Origin: Diphasiastrum complanatum
Lineage: Eukaryota; Streptophyta; Lycopodiopsida; Lycopodiales; Lycopodiaceae
Assembly (NCBI GenBank): GCA_029204225.1
Contig: CM055104.1
Location: forward strand, 26,240,394-26,304,393
DNA: 64,000 nucleotides
Direction of reading: 5' to 3'
Shown here: positions 46,431-56,956 of the stretch, piece after piece
Layout of the letters: the number at the start of each line of letters is the position of its first letter
How positions within the stretch are numbered: position 1 is the stretch's first letter
Program-made: the position numbers and the translations under genes
The notes under the pieces: model-generated
What the model saw: only the letters and a program-made list of their open reading frames with translations
Told to the model about the DNA's origin: nothing
The model's database searches: none

Positions 46431-46866
46431 ATATAATACCTACATGCTACCGCACCTAGTAATGGCACTGACATATTTAAAAGAGTTTTCTTTTAGTTAT
46501 TAAAATTCAAAAATTTAGATTTGAAAGAAATTTTTTTGTAAGATTTGTTATGAAACCAACAAACGGTTGTGGATACAGAAATGCAAAAGGGGAGAGGTCC
46601 TCATCTATGCTTTTCTTGTGTGAATGAATGAATGATGTGATGTTATTACATAAGTTGTATTTTTTGTGTATGATGTTTGTTACAAGCACTTGTGCACTTT
46701 GATAAGTGTTTCCATGTCAGCTCTTTATGCATCTAAAATTCACATCCTTACACTTTGAGAGACAGACTTCACACCAAAACTCCTTTCATTGAAAAAAAAC
46801 ATGAGCTGAGCTCAATTTCCAAAAATTGCCACCTATGATGATGGTGGTAAGGTACTACATTGCCTT

Positions 46867-47999
46867 TCACCCTGAGAGCCATCCTCCATAACAATGTTCA
46901 TATGGTGTGTTTGCAGCTGCTGCTGCTGCAGAAGAAGAACAACAGGGAGAACCAGTGAAGCTATCATTTTTCTTATACAGATTGCTGCCGACGCCATCCG
47001 GAAGCGAATTTAATATTGGCAGCTGCATGATACTGTTCAACGCATGATGATGACCATGCCCCAAGATTTTTGTAGATTCTGAAGAACAAGTGCCAAAAGA
47101 AGTTTGAAGGCGCTGTTTTGCTTTAGCGAGGTTTGATACTGTGGTTGCCTCAGCATCCCTTATTTCATCACAAGCTCCAGTGATGAGATTAATGATGTAT
47201 GTCTTACCAACAATATGCTTACATCTCTTGCTCTTTGCGTCGCTGCTGCTCCAGCTGCCACTCTTACTGCGTTTCAAGTTCTTGCAGTTTTTTAAGTTGG
47301 ATGTAACTGCATGCAGGTTAAATAAATTAGAAGAATCCCCTTTTGGGATTTTTTGGCGGAGAGTAATTCTGATCTCAAGGAAGCGTGTCCCTTATTGCCA
47401 CCAATATCCACATTGCAGCTGCATTCTGTGCTAGACTTCTTATCATCTTTCTGCCCTGATGTAGCCGTACCGCGGAAAGCCAATTCGTCCAAGAAATTCG
47501 TCTTCTCTGCATTGCACCTTGATATTTTGGATGCGGGATCTAAAACCAGGTGATGTGGAACCCTTTTCTTTTCCGGACCGAGAAGACTATCAGCTTTGTG
47601 GACAGGCCGGCCTCTGAGGCTACCATCCATATTGCAGCTACATTCATCAGGAGGATTTGTGTCATTTTTGCCATTGAAAATCAGTTGTGTATAAGAAAAA
47701 CTGCTATTGCCTCTTGGTGACAATCCAGATGAGTTTTGATTTTCATGCAATCGAGCTTGAAGATTGAAGTCCATCAGCTCTGCATGCGAACCTCTAGGGT
47801 TTTCCTGTTTTCTTGTTGCATGCTTTTGCTTCACATACACCTCCTGATCGCAGTCAGGACAAGGGGCTTTGCCAGACATATTCTCAATCATGCTAAACTC
47901 TTGCTCTTTAACCTGTCCGACAATCATAGGATCTGAATTTTTCTTGAGTACTGTTGACACATCAATTTGCATGATGGGTGTGGATGTGGATGTACACAT
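46867..47999 (-). pseudogene. Frameshifted copy of the 376-residue gene
   Basis: Starts with the same ATG context at 47999 and is open for about 220 codons in the ancestral frame. At 47344-47353 the sequence TTTTGGGATTTTTTGGCG has two extra bases compared with 24985-25002, which ends the first part soon after. The second part is open again from 47277 to 46867 in another frame. The 5' flank has lost the region that holds the possible 5' UTR intron in copy 1. Most other differences are single substitutions, so the duplication is fairly recent compared with the surrounding elements. Confidence 0.9.
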
Positions 48000-48183
48000 G
48001 ATTGCACTGCTTCTTCTTGATAAGAGATGGGATGGCTACTTAAAAGAAATGTATTTGATGACGATGATGATATGGCTTGGTGAAGCCTCCAGGGTATTTT
48101 ATTTGAGTTACATTACATAATATTAAACCAAGTGCAAATTGAAAAGCACTAGCAATTTTGAGGTTTAAGTTTTTTTTTTTGTT

Positions 48184-48375
48184 GTGATATTTCACTTCAA
48201 TATGTTTTGTTCTCCGGTGAAAGACAAGATTCTTAGCCAATTGTATCCCACTTTGGCTATCACAGAAAATAACAGTGGGATGTACTTGCTTCATGCCAAT
48301 CTCACTCAACAACTTACACAGCCAAATAGCTTCCTGAGTAGCATAACTTAACGTTTTATATTCAGCACATCAATC
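48184..48375 (-). pseudogene. copia RNase H fragment
   Basis: Minus strand: C-A-E-Y-K-T-L-S-Y-A, then L-S-E-I-G-M-K-Q, F-C-D-S-Q-S-G-I-Q-L-A-K-N and F-H-R-R-T-K-H-I-E-V-K-Y-H. This is the copia RNase H signature. It is fused at 48180 to the duplicated block. Confidence 0.85.
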
Positions 48376-48489
48376 ACAGCTAAACTTATTCTTTATTTTA
48401 CATCTCCAATATGCCCATCTTCCAAGCACTGAAATATGTGGCCCATATAAGGTATCACCCATGGCTTTCTTACATACCCTACATATGAC

Positions 48490-48640
48490 CATTACATTGG
48501 CAACTATGTTTGGATGGAGCCTACATCAGATGAACATGAAATCTACATTCCTAAATGGAGAACTTGAAAAGGAAGTTTATATGCAACAACCAAGTGGATT
48601 TATCATGCAAGGCAAGAGGACAAGGTAAGTAAACTGAAGA
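48490..48640 (+). pseudogene. copia RT fragment
   Basis: Plus strand: W-S-L-H-Q-M-N-M-K-S-T-F-L-N-G-E-L, then E-V-Y-M-Q-Q-P-S-G-F-I, the conserved copia RT block before the catalytic motif. Cut on the right by the copia-2 LTR. Confidence 0.85.
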
Positions 48641-49186
48641 AGGGTGAAAAATTGCCAATGTTGGCAAATCTAGCCATGTAGAATAATGTAAAATATGTAC
48701 ATTAGTGGGTCCCACACATGTGAGGCCATGGAGCCACGTGGGAAACCGATCCTAGTGTAGGTTAGATCAATTACAAAGAGTTGGTCAAGTCAATTTGGTA
48801 GTGATTCCTACTTTATAGGACCTACATCCTAGATTTATGATGAAAATTGACCAACTAGCCACCTACTTGGCATGACTCTAGGAATGAGGCTAGAGTGGCA
48901 AATTAGGACAAGAAAGCCAAGTTAACTTTTTTATTACATGCTGGAAATTCACCTAACTTCACAAAGGAAGAGGCTTTTGGTATGTATTCCATCCTCCCAT
49001 AGTGAAGACTTAGAAACATTTTGGAGCTCATTGGCAAATCTCAAGCTACTACACATTTAAGAACCCATGTAGCTTGAGTTTCTTCTAGGCCAAATTTGGC
49101 ATTTACAATATGGAATATCATATAGACATAGGAAAAACTTGGCCAATAGCCTAAAGTCAAGATAGATGATTTTTCATTTTTCCACA
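48641..49186 (-). repeat. copia-2 3' LTR
   Basis: Minus strand, starting TGTGGAAAAATG at 49186 right after the purine run TTTTGGGAGGAG (49198-49187), which is the polypurine tract. It has the same family features as 29800-30470 (CTCAAGCTACATGGG region, GTGGGTCCCACACATGTG inverted). The right part (U5) does not overlap the surviving piece of the 5' LTR, so age cannot be estimated by eye. Confidence 0.65.
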
Positions 49187-49204
49187 CTCCTCCCAAAAAT
49201 TAAT

Positions 49205-51780
49205 CTATGTTGAGTTGAACATGGATCTTGGAATTATTCCAAGATTGGCTCTATGCTTGATGAAGGAATTTTTGCTCAAAGGTTTGGTGAGCAAATCTGC
49301 AATACAAGATGATGTGTCAATGTGTTCCAAGTAGATTTCCCCTCCAATGAGCTTCTCTCTCACGAAGTGATGTGCAACCTCAATGTGTTTGCTCCTTGCA
49401 TGAAATATTGGATCATTGGCAAGGGCTTGTGCTGAAATATTGTCACACATGATCAAAGGTAGATCATCTTCCTTGATAGTCTTTAGCTCCATAAGCAATC
49501 TCTTGATCCAAAGCACTTCTTTTGTTGTAGTAGTAAGTGCCTTACATTCAGCTTCACAAGATGAGAGTGATATGGTATCTTGCTTTTTGTAAAGCCAAGA
49601 TTTCAAATTTCCTCCAAATATATGACATATGCACTTGTAGATTCCGATCTACTTTATCACTAGCAAAATCCGAGTCAAAATAGCCAACAATATAAAGATC
49701 TTCACTTTAGTATAACAAACCATAATCATAGGTTGAAGATATGTACCTAAGTACTCTTTTGGCCATTCTCCAATGTTGAAGAGTAGGATTTTGCATAGCT
49801 TGGCTCAACTTATGAATACTAAAACTTACATCAGGCCTAGTTATGAGGAGCCAAATCAAGGAGCCTATAAGACTCCTAAAAAGAGTGATGTCCACAAAGG
49901 ATCTTTCATCACCTTTGTTAGGGTCTTTTACAATTTGCTCCATAGGAGTATCAATACTCTTACAATCTAGCGTATTGAACTTTTTTAACATTGAAAGAGC
50001 ATACATGGATTGACAAACAAAATCTTTCTCATTATGGAAGTCAATCTCTAATCCTAAGATGTACTGAATTTTTCCAAGATCTTGCATCTTGAATTCTCTT
50101 CCAAGTGCAATTTCGGTTTCTTCAACTAGATTGATACAACTTCCTGTTAGGATAATAGAGTTCCACTTGCTTGCCTTTATCTCCATATGTAAGCCTTTTA
50201 GGCTCTGATCTTTCTCTTTGTGATCTCCTTGGTGAAAAAATTTGAGGTGACTCCTCTTCAATTCTCGGTCTCATCTCTCCATGATAATCTTCAAGGGTGA
50301 TGATAGGAGAATCCTTTTGAGAATCTTTGATCTCGGCCTCATCAAAGATGTATTTTTTATTTCCATGAAAAATAACATCTCTACTCTCATTGTAGGCAGA
50401 GGGAACATAAATTCTGTATGCCTTCCTATTGGATGAGTATCCAACCATGATCCCTTTGACTGAATTTGGATCATCTCTTCTCCTTGTTTCCAAGGGTACA
50501 TGAACAAAGCACCAAAAACTCTAAGGTGATCAACCTCAGGTTTCTTCTTAAACAAGACTTCATATGGTGATCTTCCTGCAAGTGCATTGTGAGGTAATCT
50601 ATTGCACCATTAATTGCTTCTCCCCAATATTCAATAGACAAGGAAGCTTCAACTCGAATTGCTTGAGCACATTCACATAGGGATCGATTTTTTCTTTTGG
50701 CAACTCCATTTTGAGATGGAGAATAAGCACAAGAAAACTCTCTCTTAATCCCTTCAACCTCACAATAATCATAGAACTTGTTGGAGATGTATTCACCTCC
50801 TCCATCACAACTCAAAGCTTTAACTTTGAGATAAAACTGTTTCTCAACATAAGCTTTGAAAATTAGGAAGTGTTCAAACACCATAATTTTTGAAGAAAGA
50901 AGGTACAACCAAGTATATCTTGTAAAATCATCAATGAAGGTAACAAAACAAGTTGCACCACCAATAATTTTTGAGGAAGAAAAATGAACATCTGAGTGAA
51001 TTAATTCCAAAGGAGAAGAAGCCTTAATAGAAGACTTTTGATATGGCTTTCTATGTGATTTTGCAATAGCACAAGTCTCACATGGATTGATATCTTTGGA
51101 AAGTGATCTTGGTAGGCCAATAGCCTTATCATTCTTGATCATAGAAAGCATAGATTTATAGTTAGGATGCCCCAACCTTCTATGCCATAACTCCTCCTTA
51201 GACATAAGAGCAATTTCACAAAAGTTTGCATTCTCATAAAAATTTAACTTGAAGATGCCACCATATCTAGATCCATTAGCTAGGATCTCATCATCTTTCT
51301 TAATAAAGCAAGTATTGGAATTGAATTTTACATCACAACCACAATCAAGCAACTTTCCAACACTTATCAATTTCTTTGTAAGCTTAGGAACAAAAAGAAC
51401 ATTGGAAAGTGATAGAACTTTAGAAGAAGCAAGTTTTAATGGAATGTTGCCAATTCCTTCAATAGAGCATTCATGATCATTTACTGTATAAATAGATCTT
51501 TTAAGTCCTTCATAAGGTACAATAGAGTCAAAAGACTCCTTTGAACAACACATATGTGATGAGGCACCACTATTGATGTACCATGCTCCATCCTTCTTGA
51601 AGGGTGTTGAAGAAAAACTTGACACCATGAGGGATCCTTCTTTATCACTTGCAATAAAGTCTTCTTCTTTCTCATTAGGGAGATTTTCTTGTTTGAGTTA
51701 ATTTTTCGTTTTGAAGCAATTAGAGGCATAGTGCCCCTTCTTGCCACAAAAGAAGCACTTGAATACCAAGTACTATGTCC
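49205..51780 (-). pseudogene. copia-2 pol (protease, integrase, RT end, RNase H)
   Basis: Minus strand. Zinc knuckle C-F-F-C-G-K-K-G-H-Y-A-S-N-C near 51750. Protease W-Y-I-N-S-G-A-S-S-H-M, with Asn at the catalytic Asp. GAG-pre-integrase L-W-H-R-R-L-G-H-P-N. Integrase with C-E-T-C-A-I-A-K-S, I-H-S-D-V, C-D-G-G-G-E-Y and N-G-V-A-K-R-K-N-R (Lys at the catalytic Glu). The frame is open for 385 codons (51628-50471). The integrase end is at 50493-50270. RT resumes only at I-I-L-T-G-S near 50145, so the catalytic part is deleted. RNase H (49606-49205) has S-L-S-S-C-E-A-E-C and A-D-L-L-T-K-P-L. Confidence 0.92.
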
Positions 51781-51890
51781 ATAACATCCTGGAGTATAAG
51801 AACTGACTCCATCCTAACCTTCCATATTGAATATTGGAGGTACTTAGTCTTTCACTTGGTTCTAAGAGATATCCTCCTACAGGCGCCATA
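51781..51890 (-). pseudogene. copia-2 gag N-terminus fused to zinc knuckle
   Basis: The ATG ending at 51890 gives M-A-P-V-G-G-Y-L-L-E-P-S-E-R-L, like the copia-1 gag start. After about 38 codons the sequence jumps into the zinc-knuckle region, so nearly all of the capsid domain is deleted. Confidence 0.75.
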
Positions 51891-52668
51891 TTGTGAAGAC
51901 TTCTTGTTATTGGACAATTATATGTTTGAGCTTGTTCCAAACAGACTTGATGTTGCCACTCTCTTTTACTATAGGAATTTTGAAGATTGTGCTATAAATC
52001 CTATGTAAAAAACTTGCACAATGTATTTGAGATAGATCTCAAATATTCCACAAAACAAGATATCCCTCAAAATGGATTGAGGAGTATAGACAAGTTTTGA
52101 TTCTACTTTTGGCACATGTTAGATGCTACAAAAAAAAAAAACACTAATGATTTAAAGAAGGCTCAAAAGTGTTCACAACTCCAAACTTTGTCTTGATCTT
52201 CAGTTTCTTGTGTTGAATACTCAAAACAATGGATTATGAATCAAGTTAAATTGGATCAAATCAAAAAGTGGTCACTCGGATTTTGGACCTCTCCCTACCC
52301 TCTTTAAGAGCTTAAAACTCTTGATAAACACATCAGATTGATTTGAAATCAATTGCAATGGAAAGTACACTTCATAAGCTTTCCATCAAGCTATAAGATC
52401 AATATCTTTGGACCAATTATGAAGGAAATAAAGAGGTCTGAAAATCTCTGATTTTTACACGTGCAGAATTCCAGAATTCCATACAATGTCAATTCTGATC
52501 CCATAAATCCATACCATGTCAATTCTGATATGAGAATCTAGTTTCTATCCTCTTTGATCCAAACACTTTTCAAGAAAAAGGTAAAGAAAAGTGATAAACA
52601 GCTTTTTTGCATGAATTGGGCTCACAAATTCTTGCACAAACAAAGATAATAGCATGCAAAGCTTAATT
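51891..52668 (-). other. copia-2 untranslated leader
   Basis: Non-coding DNA between the primer-binding site and the gag start. It has a run of 13 A at 52129-52141. A 16-bp word (ATACCATGTCAATTCTGA) is present twice around 52485-52530. Confidence 0.5.
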
Positions 52669-52682
52669 TGGCTCTGATATCA
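52669..52682 (-). promoter_or_regulatory. copia-2 primer-binding site
   Basis: The minus strand reads TGATATCAGAGCCA directly after the LTR end, one base from the initiator-tRNA-Met complement TGGTATCAGAGCCA used by most plant copia elements. Confidence 0.85.
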
Positions 52683-52863
52683 TGATAAAATTCCAGCAAG
52701 CTCACACGTGTGGGGAATGATCCTTAAGTGTGAATGATCTTATTAATCTTTCTGTTTAGCACATAAATTAATTCTAGATTGAATGCCAAGATCTAGTACA
52801 AGATTTTGTGACTAAATCACAATCTAGCATGCTAAGAATCAGAGAATGATTGCTTTGAAAAAC
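52683..52863 (-). repeat. copia-2 5' LTR, truncated
   Basis: About 180 bp matching 4640-4840 at about 93%, ending at the primer-binding site. Homology stops near 52863 and unrelated DNA follows. Confidence 0.85.
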
Positions 52864-53350
52864 AAAAGATCAGCTACTGAGAATGAATCGATTCTGTCAC
52901 TGCTGCAGCTAACTGGGCCGTTGTTACCCACTGTGGAGTGCATCTCTCATACTGTTACCTGCCCACATCAGATCTGCGTTGGATCCATAAGTCAAATTCC
53001 TTACCTGTGTGGATGCACTGTCTACTCCAAGCCACAACACCTGACATTGTGATTGACCTGACTGCCTCAAAAGCAACTTGAGGGATGGAGCTTGACGCTG
53101 CTATTACATCTGCCACATCCACAAGGCGTATGCTTACATTCCAATACACAGTGTAAGTTCGTTGAACCTCCAGAAGGCAGATTAATCAGGAGTGGAAATG
53201 GAGAGAAGAGCACCTGCAGATGAGAATCAATAGACGCCTGATCGCGAGCCTCTTACAATGTGAACCTGCGCTTTCCGGACACGTGTTCGTGATGACACTC
53301 CACTATTGAGCAGAACGTTCGGTCTCTGCAGTTGTAGATGTATGCTATTT
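52864..53350. other. Unassigned GC-richer stretch
   Basis: Closer to 50% GC than its neighbours. No convincing ORF, repeat or domain seen. Confidence 0.4.
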
Positions 53351-53352
53351 GA

Positions 53353-53652
53353 GGGTCGTTTCCACCCATCGAATATTTTCATATCCCCCGCATACCTCTT
53401 CTCTACACCCAGAGTTCTGATGACCCGAATCTGGCTAATGATCTGGATCAGCAGCAGCGCCTCCTAGCATGCTTAAAGGATGAGCCTTACACGAGAGGGT
53501 TTTATCGAAGGTTAGAATCTCTACGCACATTATGCTTAGGTTATAAGACTCAGTTTGATGTTGTATTTGGAAATGAGATGTTTTGTGTGTACTTAAGTCA
53601 CTGGCCCGAACTCTTTGAAATAGAAGAGCGGGTTGTCACCGTGCGTGGTTGA
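53353..53652 (+). other. Coding-like open segment, unrecognised
   Basis: One frame is open for about 99 codons without a clear start, reading D-D-P-N-L-A-N-D-L-D-Q-Q-Q-R-L-L, Y-T-R-G-F-Y-R-R-L-E-S-L-R-T and Y-L-S-H-W-P-E-L-F-E-I-E-E-R-V. The composition looks like a real protein exon. I do not recognise it, and it matches no element in the window. Confidence 0.4.
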
Positions 53653-53659
53653 AATAGAC

Positions 53660-55497
53660 CAGCTCGGTTAGGGGTCAGCATAGTCAAATCCATCGTTGGA
53701 ACTGCCTAGACGGTTGGCAAAATACCACCGCTTATCAAACAAAGTGGCGCGTATAACTGGCACCCACATTGCTCGATAAGTAACAAAGTGATGACGTCCT
53801 ATTTCTATTTGGTGTATGTGTACTAGATTCATCTTGTGTGGCTTAACATTGTTGATTGAGTACTCATAGACATCTTAAGAAAATTGTAAGCACTGTGAGA
53901 GATTTCAACTAGTTTAGGCCAGTTTAGTCACATTTTGGTAAATTGTCAATAAGAGGCCAAAACTCATTTTAGACTTAGAGATAAACTTTTGAAGTTATAT
54001 TAGTTTGAAATACATTCAATAAACACTTTTTGAAAGAGTGGGAAAGTTGGTAGTCGAGTTTGAGAGAGATTCAAATTTGAACTTTGGGTACATTGCATCT
54101 AGACCCAAAAATAGTAGGGTTTACATTTTGGAGGGAAAGCCAAGTGGCCAAATAGGGTTTGGACACTCTATAAAAGGATGTAACTCATGGAGAGACATAT
54201 CTTCTCTCTTCTCTCTCTCATTTCATCATTATACATGGTCCTCTTTGGGTTCTACTACTCATTCGTGCACTATCTTGGTGATATCTTGCAATCTTGTGTG
54301 TAGAATGCATATTTTGTTATTTTCGGTTCCACATGACCTAGTATAATCGTGAAGGGGTGAGAGCCAATGCTCAGATTGTAGGCCTAAATGTGTGATAACT
54401 TCTTCTCAAACTCAGTATGAGATAGCTGAGAGCCACAACTCAGTATACCTATAGGAAAATCAGTGAACCAACACACCGATAGGTTGGAATGCTTTGGGCC
54501 ATCATTCTGAAAAAAAAATATGGCTTGGCTTCAATAGACCAGCACTCAGATGAACTAAGATGAACTAGAAGATCTTCAGACGTCCAGCGAGTTTCAACAC
54601 AGTTGTTGAATCAATTGATATGGATGTAATCACAGTGAAGTGCAATAGCCATTAGTACATTGATGTAGAACTCAAAATTGCGTTTGCTGCTCATATCGCT
54701 GAATATTGCATCTCTCCGGGACTGTGACACCCTCAAAAGAATAATCTTTGCCTCTTGCAACTACAAAACCTCCCTCTCGCCTCATCCCTCCACGTTCATT
54801 CTCTCACGTAACATCCTCTCATTCAACATACAAAACAAAATCTCTCCCATCATCTCACTCCTTCATCCTTCCACGTGAATGCAAAAAGAGGCCTCTCCTT
54901 TTATATGCATCTCTCACACCTTCTCTTTCAAAATGCCATACTTTCATTCTTTAAGCCTTTCACAAAGGGTGTCCTCTCATGTACATGGATCTTAGTTGTG
55001 ACGAACACAAACAAAAGCTCCACCTGAGTGCGAGAAGATAATTCTGTCTAGGATCAAAAGATCCAATTGTTCACTAGTGAAGCGAGACTACTACTCGTGA
55101 GAGAGCCGTGCTTCTCTCACGCCAATGCACTGCATGGATTCGCATGCAGTGCCCTGAAGAAATCAGAGAAAATCAATATAGATTATTATTTTTGGTTGTG
55201 TCTGATCTTGGATGTCGAATATTTATGCTGTTTATTCTTCGTATGTCTGAGATTTTCTTGTTCCCTTTGAATTCCGCACCTTGGTTGAAATGAAGTTGAA
55301 TGTTGTATTAATTTTATGAACATAGATCAGTGATAACTGACTACCTTCTGCAGGATTGTAGGAGTGTTTTAGCTGGCAGTGCCTAGCGAACGCAGCTGAA
55401 CTCCATCCGAATCTTGAAAGAGAGTCACGAATGTTTTGTGAATTTTCTTCTCACGATTCTCATCATTCGTATCGGAGCACCACTTGACTCTCAACAA
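53660..55497. other. Non-coding stretch with promoter-like and pyrimidine-rich parts
   Basis: 54162-54185 has CTCTATAAAAGG followed by CT-rich DNA, as in an LTR promoter. 54760-54960 is pyrimidine-rich and CTCTC-rich. Two neighbouring hairpins lie at 55096-55152. I cannot define LTR ends or an ORF. It ends where CACTA sequence begins at 55498. Confidence 0.4.
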
Positions 55498-56956
55498 CAT
55501 TTCGCACCCCTTACATGAGAGGGAGTTTACACTACATGCCATTGTAATGTGGACAATGCATGACTATTCAGGATTAAGTGAATGCTCAGGTAATCATTCA
55601 AACAATGTCTATCTTGTGTACATAGAAGTTTGATTACAGTTACATACAACTAGTTAGATGTTGGTGCTACCCAGCAACAAGTCCCAGGAGCGGTTCATCA
55701 GTCGAATCCTCCCAAAAGATCAAGCCGATATACTACAATGGCTAGAATTATTCTTTGACATATACTTTTTTTAATAGTGATTGATAATATCCATTTGTTG
55801 GTCAGGCTTTCAAACTGCTGGAAAAAATGCTTGTTTTTTGTGCGGGCCAAATCTTGTGGGAAGATATTCTTGTAGTCTCAAAAAAATTGTTTATGAAAGT
55901 CATCGTAAATACTTGCATGGAGTCCATCCATTCAGAGACACTCATAGAAGAGATTTTGGAGGAAGAGTTGAGAGAGAGATGCCTCCAAACAGGATGTCTG
56001 TGGAAGATTGGCGAAAACTATGGTGGGAATCTCAAGCAAAGCCAATCGATGGTCTGAAAAGATTATCTATATTTCATCGTTTGAAATATTGGAATAATCT
56101 TTTGATTGATCACCTACTTTATCCCATGCAAATATTTAAAAATGTGGGTGAATCTATATGGAAACACTTGAATGGTGAAAAAGATACCATTGTTGCAAGG
56201 CACGATCTAAAAGAATCAAACACCAAAAAAGAATATTGAATAAAGGATGGTGAAGATCATGTTCCAAAAGTACCTTGTTTCAGGAGCTTAACCATGTTGG
56301 CTCCATTATTCATTACATTAGAACACCAACTGGTTTTGCCCATTCTCTACGGTCATCATTCATAGTGGATGGAAAGTTGCAAGGTCTCAAATCTCATGAT
56401 TGGCTAAAGATGATTCAATTCATCTATCCATTGTCAATCGTAGGTGCTTGTCAAAAGATATTTGTGAGACCATATACAAACTATCACTAATTGTCAGGTA
56501 TTTACATGTTCTTGGTGCATTTTTTCATTTAATATTTATTGACTGAAAATTCAAATAGACATAAAATGGATTGAATATGTCGCAGATGGATGTGTTCAAA
56601 AGAAATTCGTGACCTCGATCTTCGCAAGAGACATGAGATATGGTGGAGATTGTGTGCGTGTTTGAGAGATATTTTTCGACTTCCATCATGGACTTGCAAG
56701 TGCATTTATTGGTGCACTTGGTTGAAAAAGTTTCTATTGCTGGTCCAGTGCACACTAGGTATAAGTGCATAAATTTTGTTTTGCATGTGTATTTAAACTA
56801 AATCAATTGATACATGAACTCATTAAATAAAACATTTATTTTTAACCATCTGTGACTTTTTAGGTGGATGTTCTTTATGGAAAGATACATGAAAGTCTTA
56901 AGAGATTTTGTGCCTCAAAAGGCAAGGCTTGAAGGTAGCATGTCAGAGAGATGGTT
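55498..56956 (+). pseudogene. CACTA TNP2-type transposase with introns (copy 2)
   Basis: Exons 55498-55589, 55806-56497, 56586-56758 and 56864-56956 are separated by introns 55590-55805, 56498-56585 and 56759-56863. All introns are GT-AG, and the frame joins cleanly at each. Exon 1 reads M-W-T-M-H-D-Y. Exon 2 reads F-L-C-G-P-N-L, H-P-F-R-D-T-H-R and T-P-T-G-F-A-H-S-L. Exon 3 reads E-I-V-C-V-F-E-R-Y-F, V-H-L-L-V-H-L-V-E-K-V and A-G-P-V-H-T. Exon 4 reads F-M-E-R-Y-M-K-V-L. Exon 2 has a TGA near 56237 and a short deletion near 56275. The N-part is missing left of 55498 and the C-end is replaced after 56956. About 90% identical to copy 1 where they overlap. Confidence 0.88.

Larger units (their letters stand above)
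46184..48180. repeat. Duplicated block, copy 2
   Basis: Direct copy of 23668-25652 at about 97% identity, followed by two short matching pieces (to 25862 and from 26019) with the intervening 155-bp stretches missing. On the right it abuts copia RNase H at 48184. Confidence 0.9.

Noticed and set aside
54162-54185. Promoter of a host gene
   Set aside because: TATA and CT-rich sequence are present but no coding region follows; an LTR-like origin is as likely.
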